Below are positions 45,247 through 54,821 of a DNA stretch of 64,000 nt, one piece after another. The first letter of the stretch is position 1. Each line of letters starts with the position of its first letter. The notes below the pieces were generated by a model that saw only the letters and a list, made by a program, of their open reading frames with translations, searched no databases and was not told where the DNA came from. This stretch comes from Lacinutrix venerupis (GTDB lineage: Bacteria > Bacteroidota > Bacteroidia > Flavobacteriales > Flavobacteriaceae), in contig NZ_RCCH01000005.1 in assembly GCF_003663945.1 (NCBI RefSeq), forward strand, positions 124,001 through 188,000, in the 5' to 3' direction. The position numbers and the translations under genes were made by a program.

Positions 45247-46494
45247 CTATTTATTAAGTCTTTTAGATTCTTTATAAAAATTAAATAATAATAGTGCATT
45301 GAATAAGGAATAAGAAACGATTCCTTTATGCCTAATAAACATATTTTCAACTAAAAGGAAAAGCATTGTAATTATCAAAAAATATAGATACTCTTTCTCA
45401 TTCCTTTTTAAACTAAATAAAAAATGAATGGTAAAATTTAAAACCATTAATAATAAGCCCACTAAACCCAACTCAATAGCTGTTTGTATGTATTGATTAT
45501 GATAGTCTAGGCCTTGCATATGGGGGAAGCCTATTTTTGCATAATGATTATCTAAGTTCTTCTGCCCATCACCAAACCCCACACCGAAAACAGGTGCTTT
45601 TTTAAACTCTTCTTGAAATATTCTAATAGAATATATTCTAAAGCCTCCACTACTGTGTACTACTCCTTTTTGAGGTACAAAAACATTTACTACTTGTTTA
45701 TATCTTTTAACTGCAAAATCAAATTTAGACATCAAAGGAATGATGGTTAATAAAGCAATTAACATTATTATTATTTTTTTTAAGCTCCTAGTTTTTAATA
45801 TTTTAACAACCTTTAATATACCTATTATTAATAATCCTATAATTGCAATTCTACTTGCGATGAGAATTAAAAAGAAGAGAAAATATAAACCTAATATTAC
45901 CCAAAGTACTCTTTTAAATCTATCAAGAGTATTTCTTAAAATACTTTCTAAAAAAATTAATGCTATAATTATTAAGTATGAAAAGTAAGTTGGATGAAGG
46001 TCTATAAAATCGGTTAAATAAGTATATGTGTATTTATAACTGCTAATTACATTACGTAATGGTTCTCCAGAATCTAACCAAACTAAAATTATATTACTTT
46101 GACAATATAAACACGCAACTAACGTTGCTACTACAAAAGACCTTTTAAAAAAATTGATTTGTTCTTTGGAAAAACTATTGATTGAGCAATATATTAATGG
46201 AAGGATTAGAATAGGCAATCGAAGCTTTAATATTTTTAAAGCTTCATTTATATCTTTAGAGTAAAATATGCCAATAATAAAAGAAAAGTAAAATAGTATA
46301 ACAACTAAATATTGCTTGTTTTTATAAATATTACCAATATATCTGTAATCTCTTTTAACTATCCATACCAATACTAAGAGTATTATCGCAAAACTATTAA
46401 TAGAATATTTTGGTATAAATAATGTGCAAGCAATTAGTAATGTAATGTAGAAGTATAGCTTTTCTCCTTTTAATTTATTTAAAACTTTAATCAT
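45247..46494 (-). CDS. O-antigen ligase/polymerase-like membrane protein (Wzy_C type)
   Basis: A 415-residue protein with about 10 to 12 membrane helices. The loop GVGFGDGQKNLDNHYAKIG and the DYHNQYIQTAIELGLVG motif (about 325-341) are typical of Wzy_C/O-antigen ligase proteins, with the conserved His in HNQYIQ. It could join polymer to lipid A-core (WaaL) or polymerise repeat units. It overlaps the flippase gene upstream by 8 bp. A ligase is needed only if the product is LPS-linked. Confidence 0.82.
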   Translation of the reverse strand: MIKVLNKLKGEKLYFYITLLIACTLFIPKYSINSFAIILLVLVWIVKRDYRYIGNIYKNKQYLVVILFYFSFIIGIFYSKDINEALKILKLRLPILILPLIYCSINSFSKEQINFFKRSFVVATLVACLYCQSNIILVWLDSGEPLRNVISSYKYTYTYLTDFIDLHPTYFSYLIIIALIFLESILRNTLDRFKRVLWVILGLYFLFFLILIASRIAIIGLLIIGILKVVKILKTRSLKKIIIMLIALLTIIPLMSKFDFAVKRYKQVVNVFVPQKGVVHSSGGFRIYSIRIFQEEFKKAPVFGVGFGDGQKNLDNHYAKIGFPHMQGLDYHNQYIQTAIELGLVGLLLMVLNFTIHFLFSLKRNEKEYLYFLIITMLFLLVENMFIRHKGIVSYSLFNALLLFNFYKESKRLNK

Positions 46495-47839
46495 TATATT
46501 TTAGGCCTTTAACATTAAATAGATGAATAAGAGCTAAAATAAGCAATAGAAGTATTAAACTTAATTTTGAGTCTACAAAAATTAGCCCTACTGTTAATAA
46601 GGAAATGCTAATAATTACAAAGCTTACAGATTGTATCGTTTTTAATCCTTTCTGATTTTTTAATGAAAGAAAATAAATAACAATTGATAAAAATAAATAA
46701 GATATAAAAGTAGCATAAGCAGCTCCAGCAATACCATATCCATTTTCAAGAAATAATGCATTGAGAACAATATTAAAAAATCCTGATAAAAAAGTAGAAA
46801 AAGCTATGATTCTCGTTTTTTTCAAATTCATTAGCCTAAAATTGGACTGTAAATAAATTGGGTTTATAAGATGAGTCAAAATTATAATTGATATTATAGG
46901 AATCGACTCTAGATAAATAGTATTATAAAAATTTTCTATAATTACTGGAGCAATTCCTATAATAATTACTGCCAAAATAATTCCAAAAATAAAAAGAACA
47001 CTAGTATAACTATTAAGCACTTTCTCTTTTAACGACTTCTCTTCACTTGATTTAATAAGCCTTGGTTCAAAGTAAGCATTTAGAATAGCATATACGAATG
47101 TAATTGATGCTCCAATAGTATAACCAAAAGAATAAACAGCAACATCATGTTTGGATAAATAATAATCAAGCATTAATCTATCTACAGACATTAATATTAC
47201 AGTACCTAGTGTATGAAAAACTAGTGGCCAAGAAAAATTAAAAATTTGAACTTCTAAAGTTTTTTCTTTCTTATATAGGGATTTTTTTTTCCCTCTATAC
47301 AGAAACAGAATAAAAGGAATTAGGGCAATTAAATATGCAAACAGATATGAATTTATAGATTCATTAGTCTTTAAAGCGATTATCACCAAAACGAATATCG
47401 CAAATTGAACTAAAAACCTTAGCCTAAAAAAACTTTTCACGTCTTGATTGACCTTAAACAAAGCGATATTTAGTTGTCTAGTACATTGCAAAAGAACTGT
47501 AACAAATAGTAATAATGAAATAAAAAGATAAGATATACTTCCTTTCCAAAATAAGAACCCTAATATATATATAGGAAACAATATCATAATAATTTTGACC
47601 CAGAGTCTTATAAAACTAGCCCAAAAAATATTATTTTTAAAATCTGGATATAATCTTAAAATTGCTTTATCGAGACCAAAAACCATTAAACTAACCATTA
47701 GGTTTTGAATCGAGATAATAATACTAATCTCTCCATAGAATTCTGTTGAAATAAAAAAAGGCAAAACCAACATCATAACAATATTAAGGATTTTGGCACC
47801 TCCTTCTATTGCTCCAAAAGATATAATTTTTCTAAACAT
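46487..47839 (-). CDS. wzx: polysaccharide repeat-unit flippase (Wzx type)
   Basis: A 450-residue MOP-superfamily exporter with about 12 to 14 membrane helices and the N-terminal ISFGAIEGGAKILNIVMMLV. It moves the undecaprenyl-linked repeat unit across the membrane. It overlaps the genes on both sides by 8 bp each, so it is part of one translated module with the two polymerase/ligase proteins. It is the only intact flippase of the locus. Confidence 0.88.
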   Translation of the reverse strand: MFRKIISFGAIEGGAKILNIVMMLVLPFFISTEFYGEISIIISIQNLMVSLMVFGLDKAILRLYPDFKNNIFWASFIRLWVKIIMILFPIYILGFLFWKGSISYLFISLLLFVTVLLQCTRQLNIALFKVNQDVKSFFRLRFLVQFAIFVLVIIALKTNESINSYLFAYLIALIPFILFLYRGKKKSLYKKEKTLEVQIFNFSWPLVFHTLGTVILMSVDRLMLDYYLSKHDVAVYSFGYTIGASITFVYAILNAYFEPRLIKSSEEKSLKEKVLNSYTSVLFIFGIILAVIIIGIAPVIIENFYNTIYLESIPIISIIILTHLINPIYLQSNFRLMNLKKTRIIAFSTFLSGFFNIVLNALFLENGYGIAGAAYATFISYLFLSIVIYFLSLKNQKGLKTIQSVSFVIISISLLTVGLIFVDSKLSLILLLLILALIHLFNVKGLKYND

Positions 47840-49034
47840 TATTGCTTATTCTCAAAGATTCAGATGATGCAATAACTGCCCACCAGACTAAAGACGATTG
47901 TAAAGACCCAAAAATGGCATTAGGTTCAAATAATGTAGTTATCAATCCTGCTAAAAAAACATATAAAAATAAAGCGTATTTTTTATCCTTTAAGTATAAA
48001 TTAATAAGCCTATATATAAAAAAGACGACAAAAAGCACATAAATTGATAAATAAAATACTCCTCCTTCTAATAGTTTTTTTAGCCATAAAAAATGTATAT
48101 CAGTTTCTTTATCAATTTTATTTTCTTTTTTTAAGAAACCGTTTCCTTTAATGAAATTAAAATCTTCACCTATACTTTTAAAAGCAAAAACAAAATGGCC
48201 TAATCTTCCTGCTGTAAATTTATCTAATGCATTGTCATCTGCCCTTTCTAGCTTATTAAACCTTAATCTTTTCTTTAAATATTCTTGATTTGAATATATT
48301 AAAACAGAACCGGTAATAAACAAAACTATTAAGACTTTAAAGTTTACTCTTGATAAAACATATGTTAGAAACACAGTTATCGAAATCACTAATCCACCTC
48401 TTCCCCCACTTAATATTTGAGCAATAAAAATGATTAGTGCATATAATAAAAGGGTTTTGTTTTTTCTTCTAAAAAAACCATAAACTGCTATTGTAAAATA
48501 GAGCGCTAAACTATTTGACCAAGCTGTTCTTCCAGTAGAAAAGCCTGTGTCTGCAAGTTTAACCATATGAGCATAAGATTCTGTTATTTTAGATATATAC
48601 TTCCAATCTACAATATTTAATACATGGTTAATAATAATAAATATACATAGGTAGGCAATAATAGAAGTCGCTTTTAGAAAAATACTAAGAATATCCTCAA
48701 ATGATTTGTCTTTAAAGTATTGATAAAAGACTCCAAACACAAAAAACAAAAGAATATAAGACATTGAAACAGACACAATTCCAGAAACATCTGTTTGTAT
48801 AAAACCAAATATAGAAGTTAAAAACAAAAGAGAAATGAAAACTAAAAAAGTATTGTTTACCTTAAGGTCTTGTTTATTTACACCTTCAAGTGTTACCCAT
48901 ATAAGTGCAAAAAAGAAAAGTAGAAACTTAATTATTTTAAAATATGGAACACCTATAGGGCCTATCCAGAATACTGGTCCTAAACCAATATATAAAACTA
49001 ATATCGTATCAATCTTAAATTTTGGTATAGTCAT
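47832..49034 (-). CDS. O-antigen polymerase-like membrane protein
   Basis: A 400-residue protein with about 11 to 12 membrane helices. A large extracytoplasmic region (about 255-305) carries KERLRFNKLERAD-like charged segments (positions about 255-280) and the EKETDIHFLWLKKLLEGGVF part, resembling the H-x-W/F-x-L-x-E-G pattern of Wzy/O-antigen polymerases. It is the best candidate polymerase of the cluster by context, next to the complete flippase. Its overlap with wzx is 8 bp. Confidence 0.78.
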   Translation of the reverse strand: MTIPKFKIDTILVLYIGLGPVFWIGPIGVPYFKIIKFLLFFFALIWVTLEGVNKQDLKVNNTFLVFISLLFLTSIFGFIQTDVSGIVSVSMSYILLFFVFGVFYQYFKDKSFEDILSIFLKATSIIAYLCIFIIINHVLNIVDWKYISKITESYAHMVKLADTGFSTGRTAWSNSLALYFTIAVYGFFRRKNKTLLLYALIIFIAQILSGGRGGLVISITVFLTYVLSRVNFKVLIVLFITGSVLIYSNQEYLKKRLRFNKLERADDNALDKFTAGRLGHFVFAFKSIGEDFNFIKGNGFLKKENKIDKETDIHFLWLKKLLEGGVFYLSIYVLFVVFFIYRLINLYLKDKKYALFLYVFLAGLITTLFEPNAIFGSLQSSLVWWAVIASSESLRISNNV

Positions 49035-49056
49035 ATTAAAATAATGTTTTTACAAT

Positions 49057-49614
49057 CTATATAGATACATTAGTCAAAATAAGATTATCGCCAACTATAC
49101 CGACTCCATTTTTATTATAAAAATAGAACCTAACTGTTTTAAAATTCTTGGGTAATAACCTAAATTCATCTAAAGTAAATACAAAATGTTCACCCATCTG
49201 TTTAATTTTTGTTCCTATACCTGTTTTTATAGAGCCTCTTTTCTTTTCAGTTTCTGTTTCAAGTAAAGATTCATCACTAGGATAAAAAATCATTCCAAAA
49301 TTTAAATCTTCACTTATTCTTTTAAAATCTAATCCTTTTTCTAGAATAAAAACGAATTTATATAAATCTTTATCAACTTCAACTAATCCAATACTCTCAA
49401 GAACTAAACCTTTATCAAAAACAAAATCGTTGTCAAAAATATACTTAAGTTTCATTGTAATATCTTCTTCAATTGGAAAAATTTTCACAGAACTAACTTT
49501 GTCCTTTTCATCCTGTTTTACATTAGTAGTTTCTGGTTTTAGAATTTCTTTTTTTGATTCATCCTTACATGATATAGTAACTAGAAATAATAACACTAAT
49601 AAAATATTTTTCAT
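49057..49614 (-). CDS. lipoprotein of unknown function
   Basis: A 185-residue protein with a short signal and lipobox TISC (Cys16), then a Lys/Glu-rich linker (to about 45) and a globular domain with beta-strand patterns (LYKFVFILEKGLDFKRISED, LPKNFKTVRFYFYNKNGVG). I recognise no family. It lies 12 bp after wecC and 22 bp before the polymerase gene, so it belongs to the polysaccharide operon. A role in export or retention of polymer at the outer membrane is possible but not supported by any motif. Confidence 0.65.
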   Translation of the reverse strand: MKNILLVLLFLVTISCKDESKKEILKPETTNVKQDEKDKVSSVKIFPIEEDITMKLKYIFDNDFVFDKGLVLESIGLVEVDKDLYKFVFILEKGLDFKRISEDLNFGMIFYPSDESLLETETEKKRGSIKTGIGTKIKQMGEHFVFTLDEFRLLPKNFKTVRFYFYNKNGVGIVGDNLILTNVSI

Positions 49615-49626
49615 TTTTTATTTAAT

Positions 49627-50832
49627 TTATTGGTTAGTAACATTACAAAAATCTAATGTAATTGCTTTAGATTCTAATGCTTTAAACTCGTTATGAGAAA
49701 CTAAATACACCACAATATCTGCTTGTTCTAAAGCATTTTTTGCATTGTATATTTCTAAAGTTTTATGTGAGGTTATATTAGGCTCTACAGCCATAATATT
49801 AAAGTTATCTTTAATTAAAGCTTCTACCACATTTAAAGCTGGAGATTCCCTTAAATCGTCGATATTTGGTTTAAAAGCTAATCCCATTGCAGCGATTTTT
49901 GGCTTTTTACCATTATCTAATTCAAACTGTAAAGCTGTACTTTTAATTTTTTCTATAACCCATTCTGTTTTATAGTTGTTAATTTCTCTTGCAGCACGTA
50001 TAATTTTTGCTTGTTCTGGAAATTCACTTACTATAAACCAAGGATCTACCGCTATACAGTGTCCACCTACTCCAGTTCCTGGTTGTAGAATATTAACTCT
50101 TGGGTGTTTGTTTGCTAGTCTAATAAGCTCCCAAACATTAATTCCTGCTTCATCACATATCATAGACAACTCGTTAGCAAATGCTATTTGTGCATCTCTA
50201 GAAGAGTTTTCTACAAGCTTACACATTTCGGCTGTTTTAGAGTTTGTTTTGTGTAATTCTCCTTTAACAAAATGTCTGTAAAATGCTACAGCTTTTTCTG
50301 TTGAAGCTTCGTTTATCCCTCCTATTGCTCTATCGTTATGTTCTAACTCATGTATTACATTTCCTGGCAAAACACGTTCTGGACAATACGCCATAAATAT
50401 TTTCCCTTCTAATTCTGGTCTTTCAGAAAAAATAACTTTTTCCATTTTTTCTGTTGTACCAACTGGGCTTGTAGATTCTATAATTACTAAAGCTCCTTCT
50501 TTTAAAGTTGGTAAAATAGCACGTGTAGCAGATTCTACATACGAAATATCTGGTTCATGATCACCTTTAAATGGTGTTGGAACTGCAATTAAATATACAT
50601 CTGCTTCAACCGGAGTTGTGCTAGCTGTTAAGTAATTTTCTTTAACAACATGGTGTACTAAACCATCTAAATCTGGCTCTACAATATGTATTTCTCCTTT
50701 ATTAATAGTATCTACAACATGTTGGTGGATATCTACTCCTGTAACTTTTATGTTTCTACTTGCAATTAAAGCTGCTGTTGGTAAGCCAATGTAGCCTAAA
50801 CCAACCATTACAACACTTGGTTTGTTATTCAT
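49627..50832 (-). CDS. wecC: UDP-N-acetyl-D-mannosaminuronate dehydrogenase
   Basis: Oxidises UDP-ManNAc to UDP-ManNAcA. The 401 residues carry GLGYIGLPTAALIAS (12-26), CPERVLPGNVIHELEHNDRA and catalytic Cys in GTGVGGHCIAVDPWF (about 250-264). It is 2 bp after wecB, the epimerase making its substrate. The pair is a complete UDP-ManNAcA branch. Confidence 0.93.
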   Translation of the reverse strand: MNNKPSVVMVGLGYIGLPTAALIASRNIKVTGVDIHQHVVDTINKGEIHIVEPDLDGLVHHVVKENYLTASTTPVEADVYLIAVPTPFKGDHEPDISYVESATRAILPTLKEGALVIIESTSPVGTTEKMEKVIFSERPELEGKIFMAYCPERVLPGNVIHELEHNDRAIGGINEASTEKAVAFYRHFVKGELHKTNSKTAEMCKLVENSSRDAQIAFANELSMICDEAGINVWELIRLANKHPRVNILQPGTGVGGHCIAVDPWFIVSEFPEQAKIIRAAREINNYKTEWVIEKIKSTALQFELDNGKKPKIAAMGLAFKPNIDDLRESPALNVVEALIKDNFNIMAVEPNITSHKTLEIYNAKNALEQADIVVYLVSHNEFKALESKAITLDFCNVTNQ

Positions 50833-50834
50833 GA

Positions 50835-51959
50835 TTATAAATTAGATATGAAATTTACTATTTTACTACAAGCAGTACCGTCTCCATAAGGATTATGCAA
50901 TTTACTCATTTTTAGGTAAGCTTCTTCGTTATTTAATAAGTTGTTTGTTTCTTTTACTATTTTTTCTTTGTTTGTTCCTACTAAAAAAACAGTTCCTGCA
51001 TCTACAGCTTCTGGTCTTTCGGTAGTATCTCTCATTACTAAAACAGGTTTTCCTAAACTTGGTGCTTCTTCTTGCACACCACCACTATCTGTAATAATTA
51101 AATATGATTTATTCATTAACCATACAAATGCTGGATATGATAACGGATCTATTAACTTCACATTATCAATATCTGCTAATAACTCGTATACTGGTTTTTG
51201 TACATTTGGATTTAAATGTACAGGATATATAACTTGAACATCGCTATTTTGCTCTGCAATTTCTTTTAATGCACTACAAATATTAATGAAACCTTGACCA
51301 TGGTTTTCTCTTCTATGTCCTGTTACTAAAATTAATTTTTTAGAGTTATCTACTATTGAAATTAATTGTTCAACTTCTTTATCTGAATATTGAGAAGATG
51401 TTACTTTACCCGAACTAAAATCTAATGCATCAATTACTGTGTTTCCAGTAACAAGAATGTTGTTTTCTGAAATGTTTTCGTTTAATAAATTTTGCTTAGA
51501 TGTTGTTGTTGGTGCAAAATGATAATCTGAAACACTACCAGCAATACTTCTATTAACTTCTTCGGGAAAAGGAGAACGCTTATTAAAAGTTCTTAATCCT
51601 GCCTCTACGTGGCATACTTTTGCTCCTGAATAAAATGCAGCTATACTTGCAGCCATGGTGGTGGTGGTATCTCCATGTACATAAACATAATCTGGCTTAA
51701 ACTCTTCTAGTATTGGCTTTAAATTTGTTATAATATCTGCTGTTAGAGAATATAAATTTTGATTTGGTTTCATTAAATCTAAATCATAGTCTGGTGTTAC
51801 TTCAAAAAATGTTAATACTTGGTCTAACATTTCTCTGTGCTGAGCAGTAATACAAACACGAGTATCAAATTCCTTACTATTTTTTAAAAACTCCTTTACC
51901 AAAGGTGCCATTTTAATAGCTTCGGGTCTTGTTCCAAAAATAATTAAATTCTTTTTCAT
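50835..51959 (-). CDS. wecB: UDP-N-acetylglucosamine 2-epimerase
   Basis: Non-hydrolysing epimerase that converts UDP-GlcNAc to UDP-ManNAc. The 374 residues show GTRPEAIKMAPLV (9-21), CHVEAGLRTFN (about 116-126), the VTGHRRENHGQGF segment and ITDSGGVQEEAPSLGKP near residue 290. Length normal. A gap of 97 bp separates it from the upstream dehydrogenase gene and holds a possible promoter. Confidence 0.95.
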   Translation of the reverse strand: MKKNLIIFGTRPEAIKMAPLVKEFLKNSKEFDTRVCITAQHREMLDQVLTFFEVTPDYDLDLMKPNQNLYSLTADIITNLKPILEEFKPDYVYVHGDTTTTMAASIAAFYSGAKVCHVEAGLRTFNKRSPFPEEVNRSIAGSVSDYHFAPTTTSKQNLLNENISENNILVTGNTVIDALDFSSGKVTSSQYSDKEVEQLISIVDNSKKLILVTGHRRENHGQGFINICSALKEIAEQNSDVQVIYPVHLNPNVQKPVYELLADIDNVKLIDPLSYPAFVWLMNKSYLIITDSGGVQEEAPSLGKPVLVMRDTTERPEAVDAGTVFLVGTNKEKIVKETNNLLNNEEAYLKMSKLHNPYGDGTACSKIVNFISNL

Positions 51960-51981
51960 TAAAGTTTTCCTTTTAAAGTTG

Positions 51982-52013
51982 CAAATGTACTGTTTTTATA
52001 AATATTTTAACAA
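51982..52013 (-). promoter_or_regulatory. Possible promoter before wecB
   Basis: On the minus strand TACATTTG (51989-51982) matches TAnnTTTG; TTG (52013-52011) lies 21 nt upstream, two bases more than usual. The start codon is 22 bp after the box. It could begin a separate transcript for wecBC and the export genes. Confidence 0.4.
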
Positions 52014-52056
52014 TTAAACCAAAACTAATAAATACTCGAAATTCTTTATAAAAACC

Positions 52057-53313
52057 TTAAAGTCTTGCAGTTACCAAATTATCTGGTAGAAATCCTTTTA
52101 AATCGAAAACTACTGTGTCATCGCTTATTAAGTTGTGCCAATCTAAAGTATTGAATTTAGTATGCTTAACAGCTAATACTATGGCTTTATATTTTTTTGT
52201 TATTTCAGGAATTAAATCAATACCGTATTCGTGTTTAACCTCATCTTTATTTGCAAAAGAATCGTAAACATCTACGTTTAAGCCAAATCCATTTAACTCG
52301 TTAATTACATTTATTACACCTGTATTTCTAATATCTGGGCAGTTTTCTTTAAAAGTCATACCCATTACAAGCACATCTGCTCCTTTTATTTCGCTTCCTT
52401 TAACTACTAATAATTTAATTAATTTATTAGCTACAAACATTCCCATATTTGAATTTATTCTTCTTCCAGACAATATAACTTCTGGATGATAGCCAACAGA
52501 TTCTGCTTTGTGTGTTAAATAATAAGGGTCTACGCCTATGCAGTGTCCACCAACTAATCCTGGTGTAAATGGCAAGAAATTCCATTTTGTTCCTGCTGCT
52601 GCTAGAACTTGAGTGGTATCTATTTCTAGCTTATCGAAAATAATAGCCAATTCGTTAATAAATGCAATGTTTAAATCGCGCTGCGTGTTCTCTATTACTT
52701 TAGCAGCTTCTGCTACTTTTATAGAACTGGCTTTATGGGTTCCTGCAGTAATAATAGATTTATATAAATTATCTACAATTGTTGCTACTTCTGGTGTACT
52801 ACCAGAAGTGACTTTAATAATTTTATCTATAGTGTGTGTTTTATCTCCTGGGTTTATACGTTCTGGAGAGTAGCCACAAAAGAAATCTTTATTAAATACT
52901 AATTTACTTTCTGACTCTAATATTGGAGCACAAACTTCTTCTGTACAACCAGGGTATACAGTAGATTCATAAATTACTATATCTCCTTTTTTTAAAACTT
53001 TAGCAATTGTTTTACTTGCTTTAATTATTGGTGTTAAATCTGGAGATTTATGTTTTGTAATTGGTGTTGGTACTGTTACAATATAAATATTTGCGGTTTT
53101 TAAGTCTTCTAATGAACTAGAAAAATTAAGTGTTTTAGTAGATTGTAATACTTTAGTTGAAATTTCTAATGTATTATCTTTATTTGCCTTTAATTCTTTT
53201 ATTCTAGTTTCATTAATATCAAAACCAATGACATTAAATTTATTTTTAGCAAACTCGACTGCTAATGGTAAACCTACATACCCTAATCCTATAATTGCAA
53301 CTTTATGAGCCAT
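52057..53313 (-). CDS. UDP-N-acetylhexosamine 6-dehydrogenase (TviB/WbpA type)
   Basis: A 418-residue nucleotide-sugar dehydrogenase: GLGYVGLPLAVEFAK (9-23), ESTVYPGCTEEVC, GYSPERINPGDKTH and catalytic Cys in GLVGGHCIGVDPYYL. The ESTVYPGCTEE and PERINPGD segments place it with Vi-antigen TviB and WbpA, which act on UDP-GlcNAc or UDP-GalNAc, not with Ugd. It supplies a HexNAc uronate. It is the third such dehydrogenase in the locus. Confidence 0.9.
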   Translation of the reverse strand: MAHKVAIIGLGYVGLPLAVEFAKNKFNVIGFDINETRIKELKANKDNTLEISTKVLQSTKTLNFSSSLEDLKTANIYIVTVPTPITKHKSPDLTPIIKASKTIAKVLKKGDIVIYESTVYPGCTEEVCAPILESESKLVFNKDFFCGYSPERINPGDKTHTIDKIIKVTSGSTPEVATIVDNLYKSIITAGTHKASSIKVAEAAKVIENTQRDLNIAFINELAIIFDKLEIDTTQVLAAAGTKWNFLPFTPGLVGGHCIGVDPYYLTHKAESVGYHPEVILSGRRINSNMGMFVANKLIKLLVVKGSEIKGADVLVMGMTFKENCPDIRNTGVINVINELNGFGLNVDVYDSFANKDEVKHEYGIDLIPEITKKYKAIVLAVKHTKFNTLDWHNLISDDTVVFDLKGFLPDNLVTARL

Positions 53314-53329
53314 AATAATAGATGTTATA

Positions 53330-54178
53330 TTAAAATATAGCTTTTAAACAAGTATCTAAACTATCTTCCCATTCTGGGATTTCAATATTAAAATTTTCTA
53401 CTAATTTAGTTTTATCTAAAACACTATACTTTGGTCTTTTAGCTGCCGTTGGATATGATGATGTAGGAATGGCGTTTAAAGTAATTTTAGTATTTGTTTT
53501 ATTAAAAATTGCTTTAGCAAAATCGTACCAACTAGCAACACCTTTATTGCTATAATGATATAAACCGTAATTTTTATCTTGTTTAATAATTTCTAATATA
53601 ACTTTTGCTAAGTCTATAGCGTAAGTTGGAGTACCAATTTGATCGCTTACCACACCAAGTGTATCTCTAGTTTTAGATAAGTTAAGCATACTTTTAACAA
53701 AGTTATTTGCAAATTGAGAATACAACCAAGAGGTTCTAATTATAAAATATTTAGTTAATATACTTTCTATAGCTTTTTCACCATCTCGCTTTGTTTGTCC
53801 ATAAACCGAAATTGGGTTAGTGCTATCTTGTTCAGAATACATTTGAGTTTTATTTCCATTAAACACAAAATCTGTAGAGATATGAATTAATGTAATATTG
53901 TTTTCTTTACAAGATTCTGCAATATTTTTTACAGCTATATTATTTATTAAATTAGCTTGATCTCTTTCTTCCTCAGCTTTATCTACTGCTGTATACGCAG
54001 CACAATTAATACAAAAATTATAAGTAGAATTAAAGTTGTTTTTTATACTTTTTTCTGAGGTTATATCTAATTCTTTACTATTTAAAAAAGTAAATTCAAT
54101 GTTAGCTTTTGAAGCCAATAACTGTAAACATTGACCAAGCTGACCATTTGCACCAGTAACTAAAACTTTAGTTTTCAT
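53330..54178 (-). CDS. rfbD: dTDP-4-dehydrorhamnose reductase
   Basis: Last step of dTDP-L-rhamnose synthesis. The 282 residues are an SDR with VTGANGQLGQCLQLLA (7-22), NCAAYTAVDKAEEE, HISTDFVFNG and YGQTKRDGE (catalytic Tyr and Lys). It is 84 bp from rfbC; the gene order rfbB-A-C-D is complete. The gap has no clear promoter. Confidence 0.94.
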   Translation of the reverse strand: MKTKVLVTGANGQLGQCLQLLASKANIEFTFLNSKELDITSEKSIKNNFNSTYNFCINCAAYTAVDKAEEERDQANLINNIAVKNIAESCKENNITLIHISTDFVFNGNKTQMYSEQDSTNPISVYGQTKRDGEKAIESILTKYFIIRTSWLYSQFANNFVKSMLNLSKTRDTLGVVSDQIGTPTYAIDLAKVILEIIKQDKNYGLYHYSNKGVASWYDFAKAIFNKTNTKITLNAIPTSSYPTAAKRPKYSVLDKTKLVENFNIEIPEWEDSLDTCLKAIF

Positions 54179-54262
54179 TTTTATCTTTCTTTATATAAGT
54201 AAACCTATTGTTTATTACTGCAAAATATTATTTAACTCTTAGCTTATAGATATACTTAATTC

Positions 54263-54811
54263 TTATTCAATAACAGCATTTTTAAACGCTGGAAGTATAC
54301 TATCTTTATCTGAAACTAAAAGCTCCTCTTGAGGCACTTGCCAATCTATATTTAAATCTTTATCATTAAAAATGATACCAGCTTCTGATGCTTTATTATA
54401 GTAATTATCGCATTTATATGAAAAAATTGCAGTATCACTAAGTACAACAAAACCGTGAGCAAAACCTCTAGGTACTAACAGTTGCTTTTTATTATCTTCT
54501 GAAAGTTCTACAGCAACGTGTTCTCCAAAAGTTTTTGAGTTTTTTCTTAAATCTACTGCTACATCTAAAACTTTACCTTTTATAACTCGAACTAGTTTAG
54601 ATTGTGCATGTTCTCCTGTTTGATAATGCAAGCCTCTTAAAACGCCTTTAGTAGAAAAAGACTCGTTATCTTGTATAAACGTATTTTTAAAGTGAGTTAA
54701 CTCTTGAAACTGTTTGGTATTAAAACTTTCAAAAAAATAACCTCTTTTATCTTCGAAAACTCTAGGTTCTATAATGTAACAGTCTTTTAATTTTGTTTCT
54801 AAAACTTTCAT
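54263..54811 (-). CDS. rfbC: dTDP-4-dehydrorhamnose 3,5-epimerase
   Basis: A 182-residue cupin epimerase: YFFESFNTKQFQELT, the catalytic His in VLRGLHYQTGEHAQSKLVRV, and PRGFAHGFVVLSD. It acts after rfbB in making dTDP-L-rhamnose. It lies 10 bp after rfbA. Confidence 0.95.
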   Translation of the reverse strand: MKVLETKLKDCYIIEPRVFEDKRGYFFESFNTKQFQELTHFKNTFIQDNESFSTKGVLRGLHYQTGEHAQSKLVRVIKGKVLDVAVDLRKNSKTFGEHVAVELSEDNKKQLLVPRGFAHGFVVLSDTAIFSYKCDNYYNKASEAGIIFNDKDLNIDWQVPQEELLVSDKDSILPAFKNAVIE

Positions 54812-54821
54812 TATACTAATA

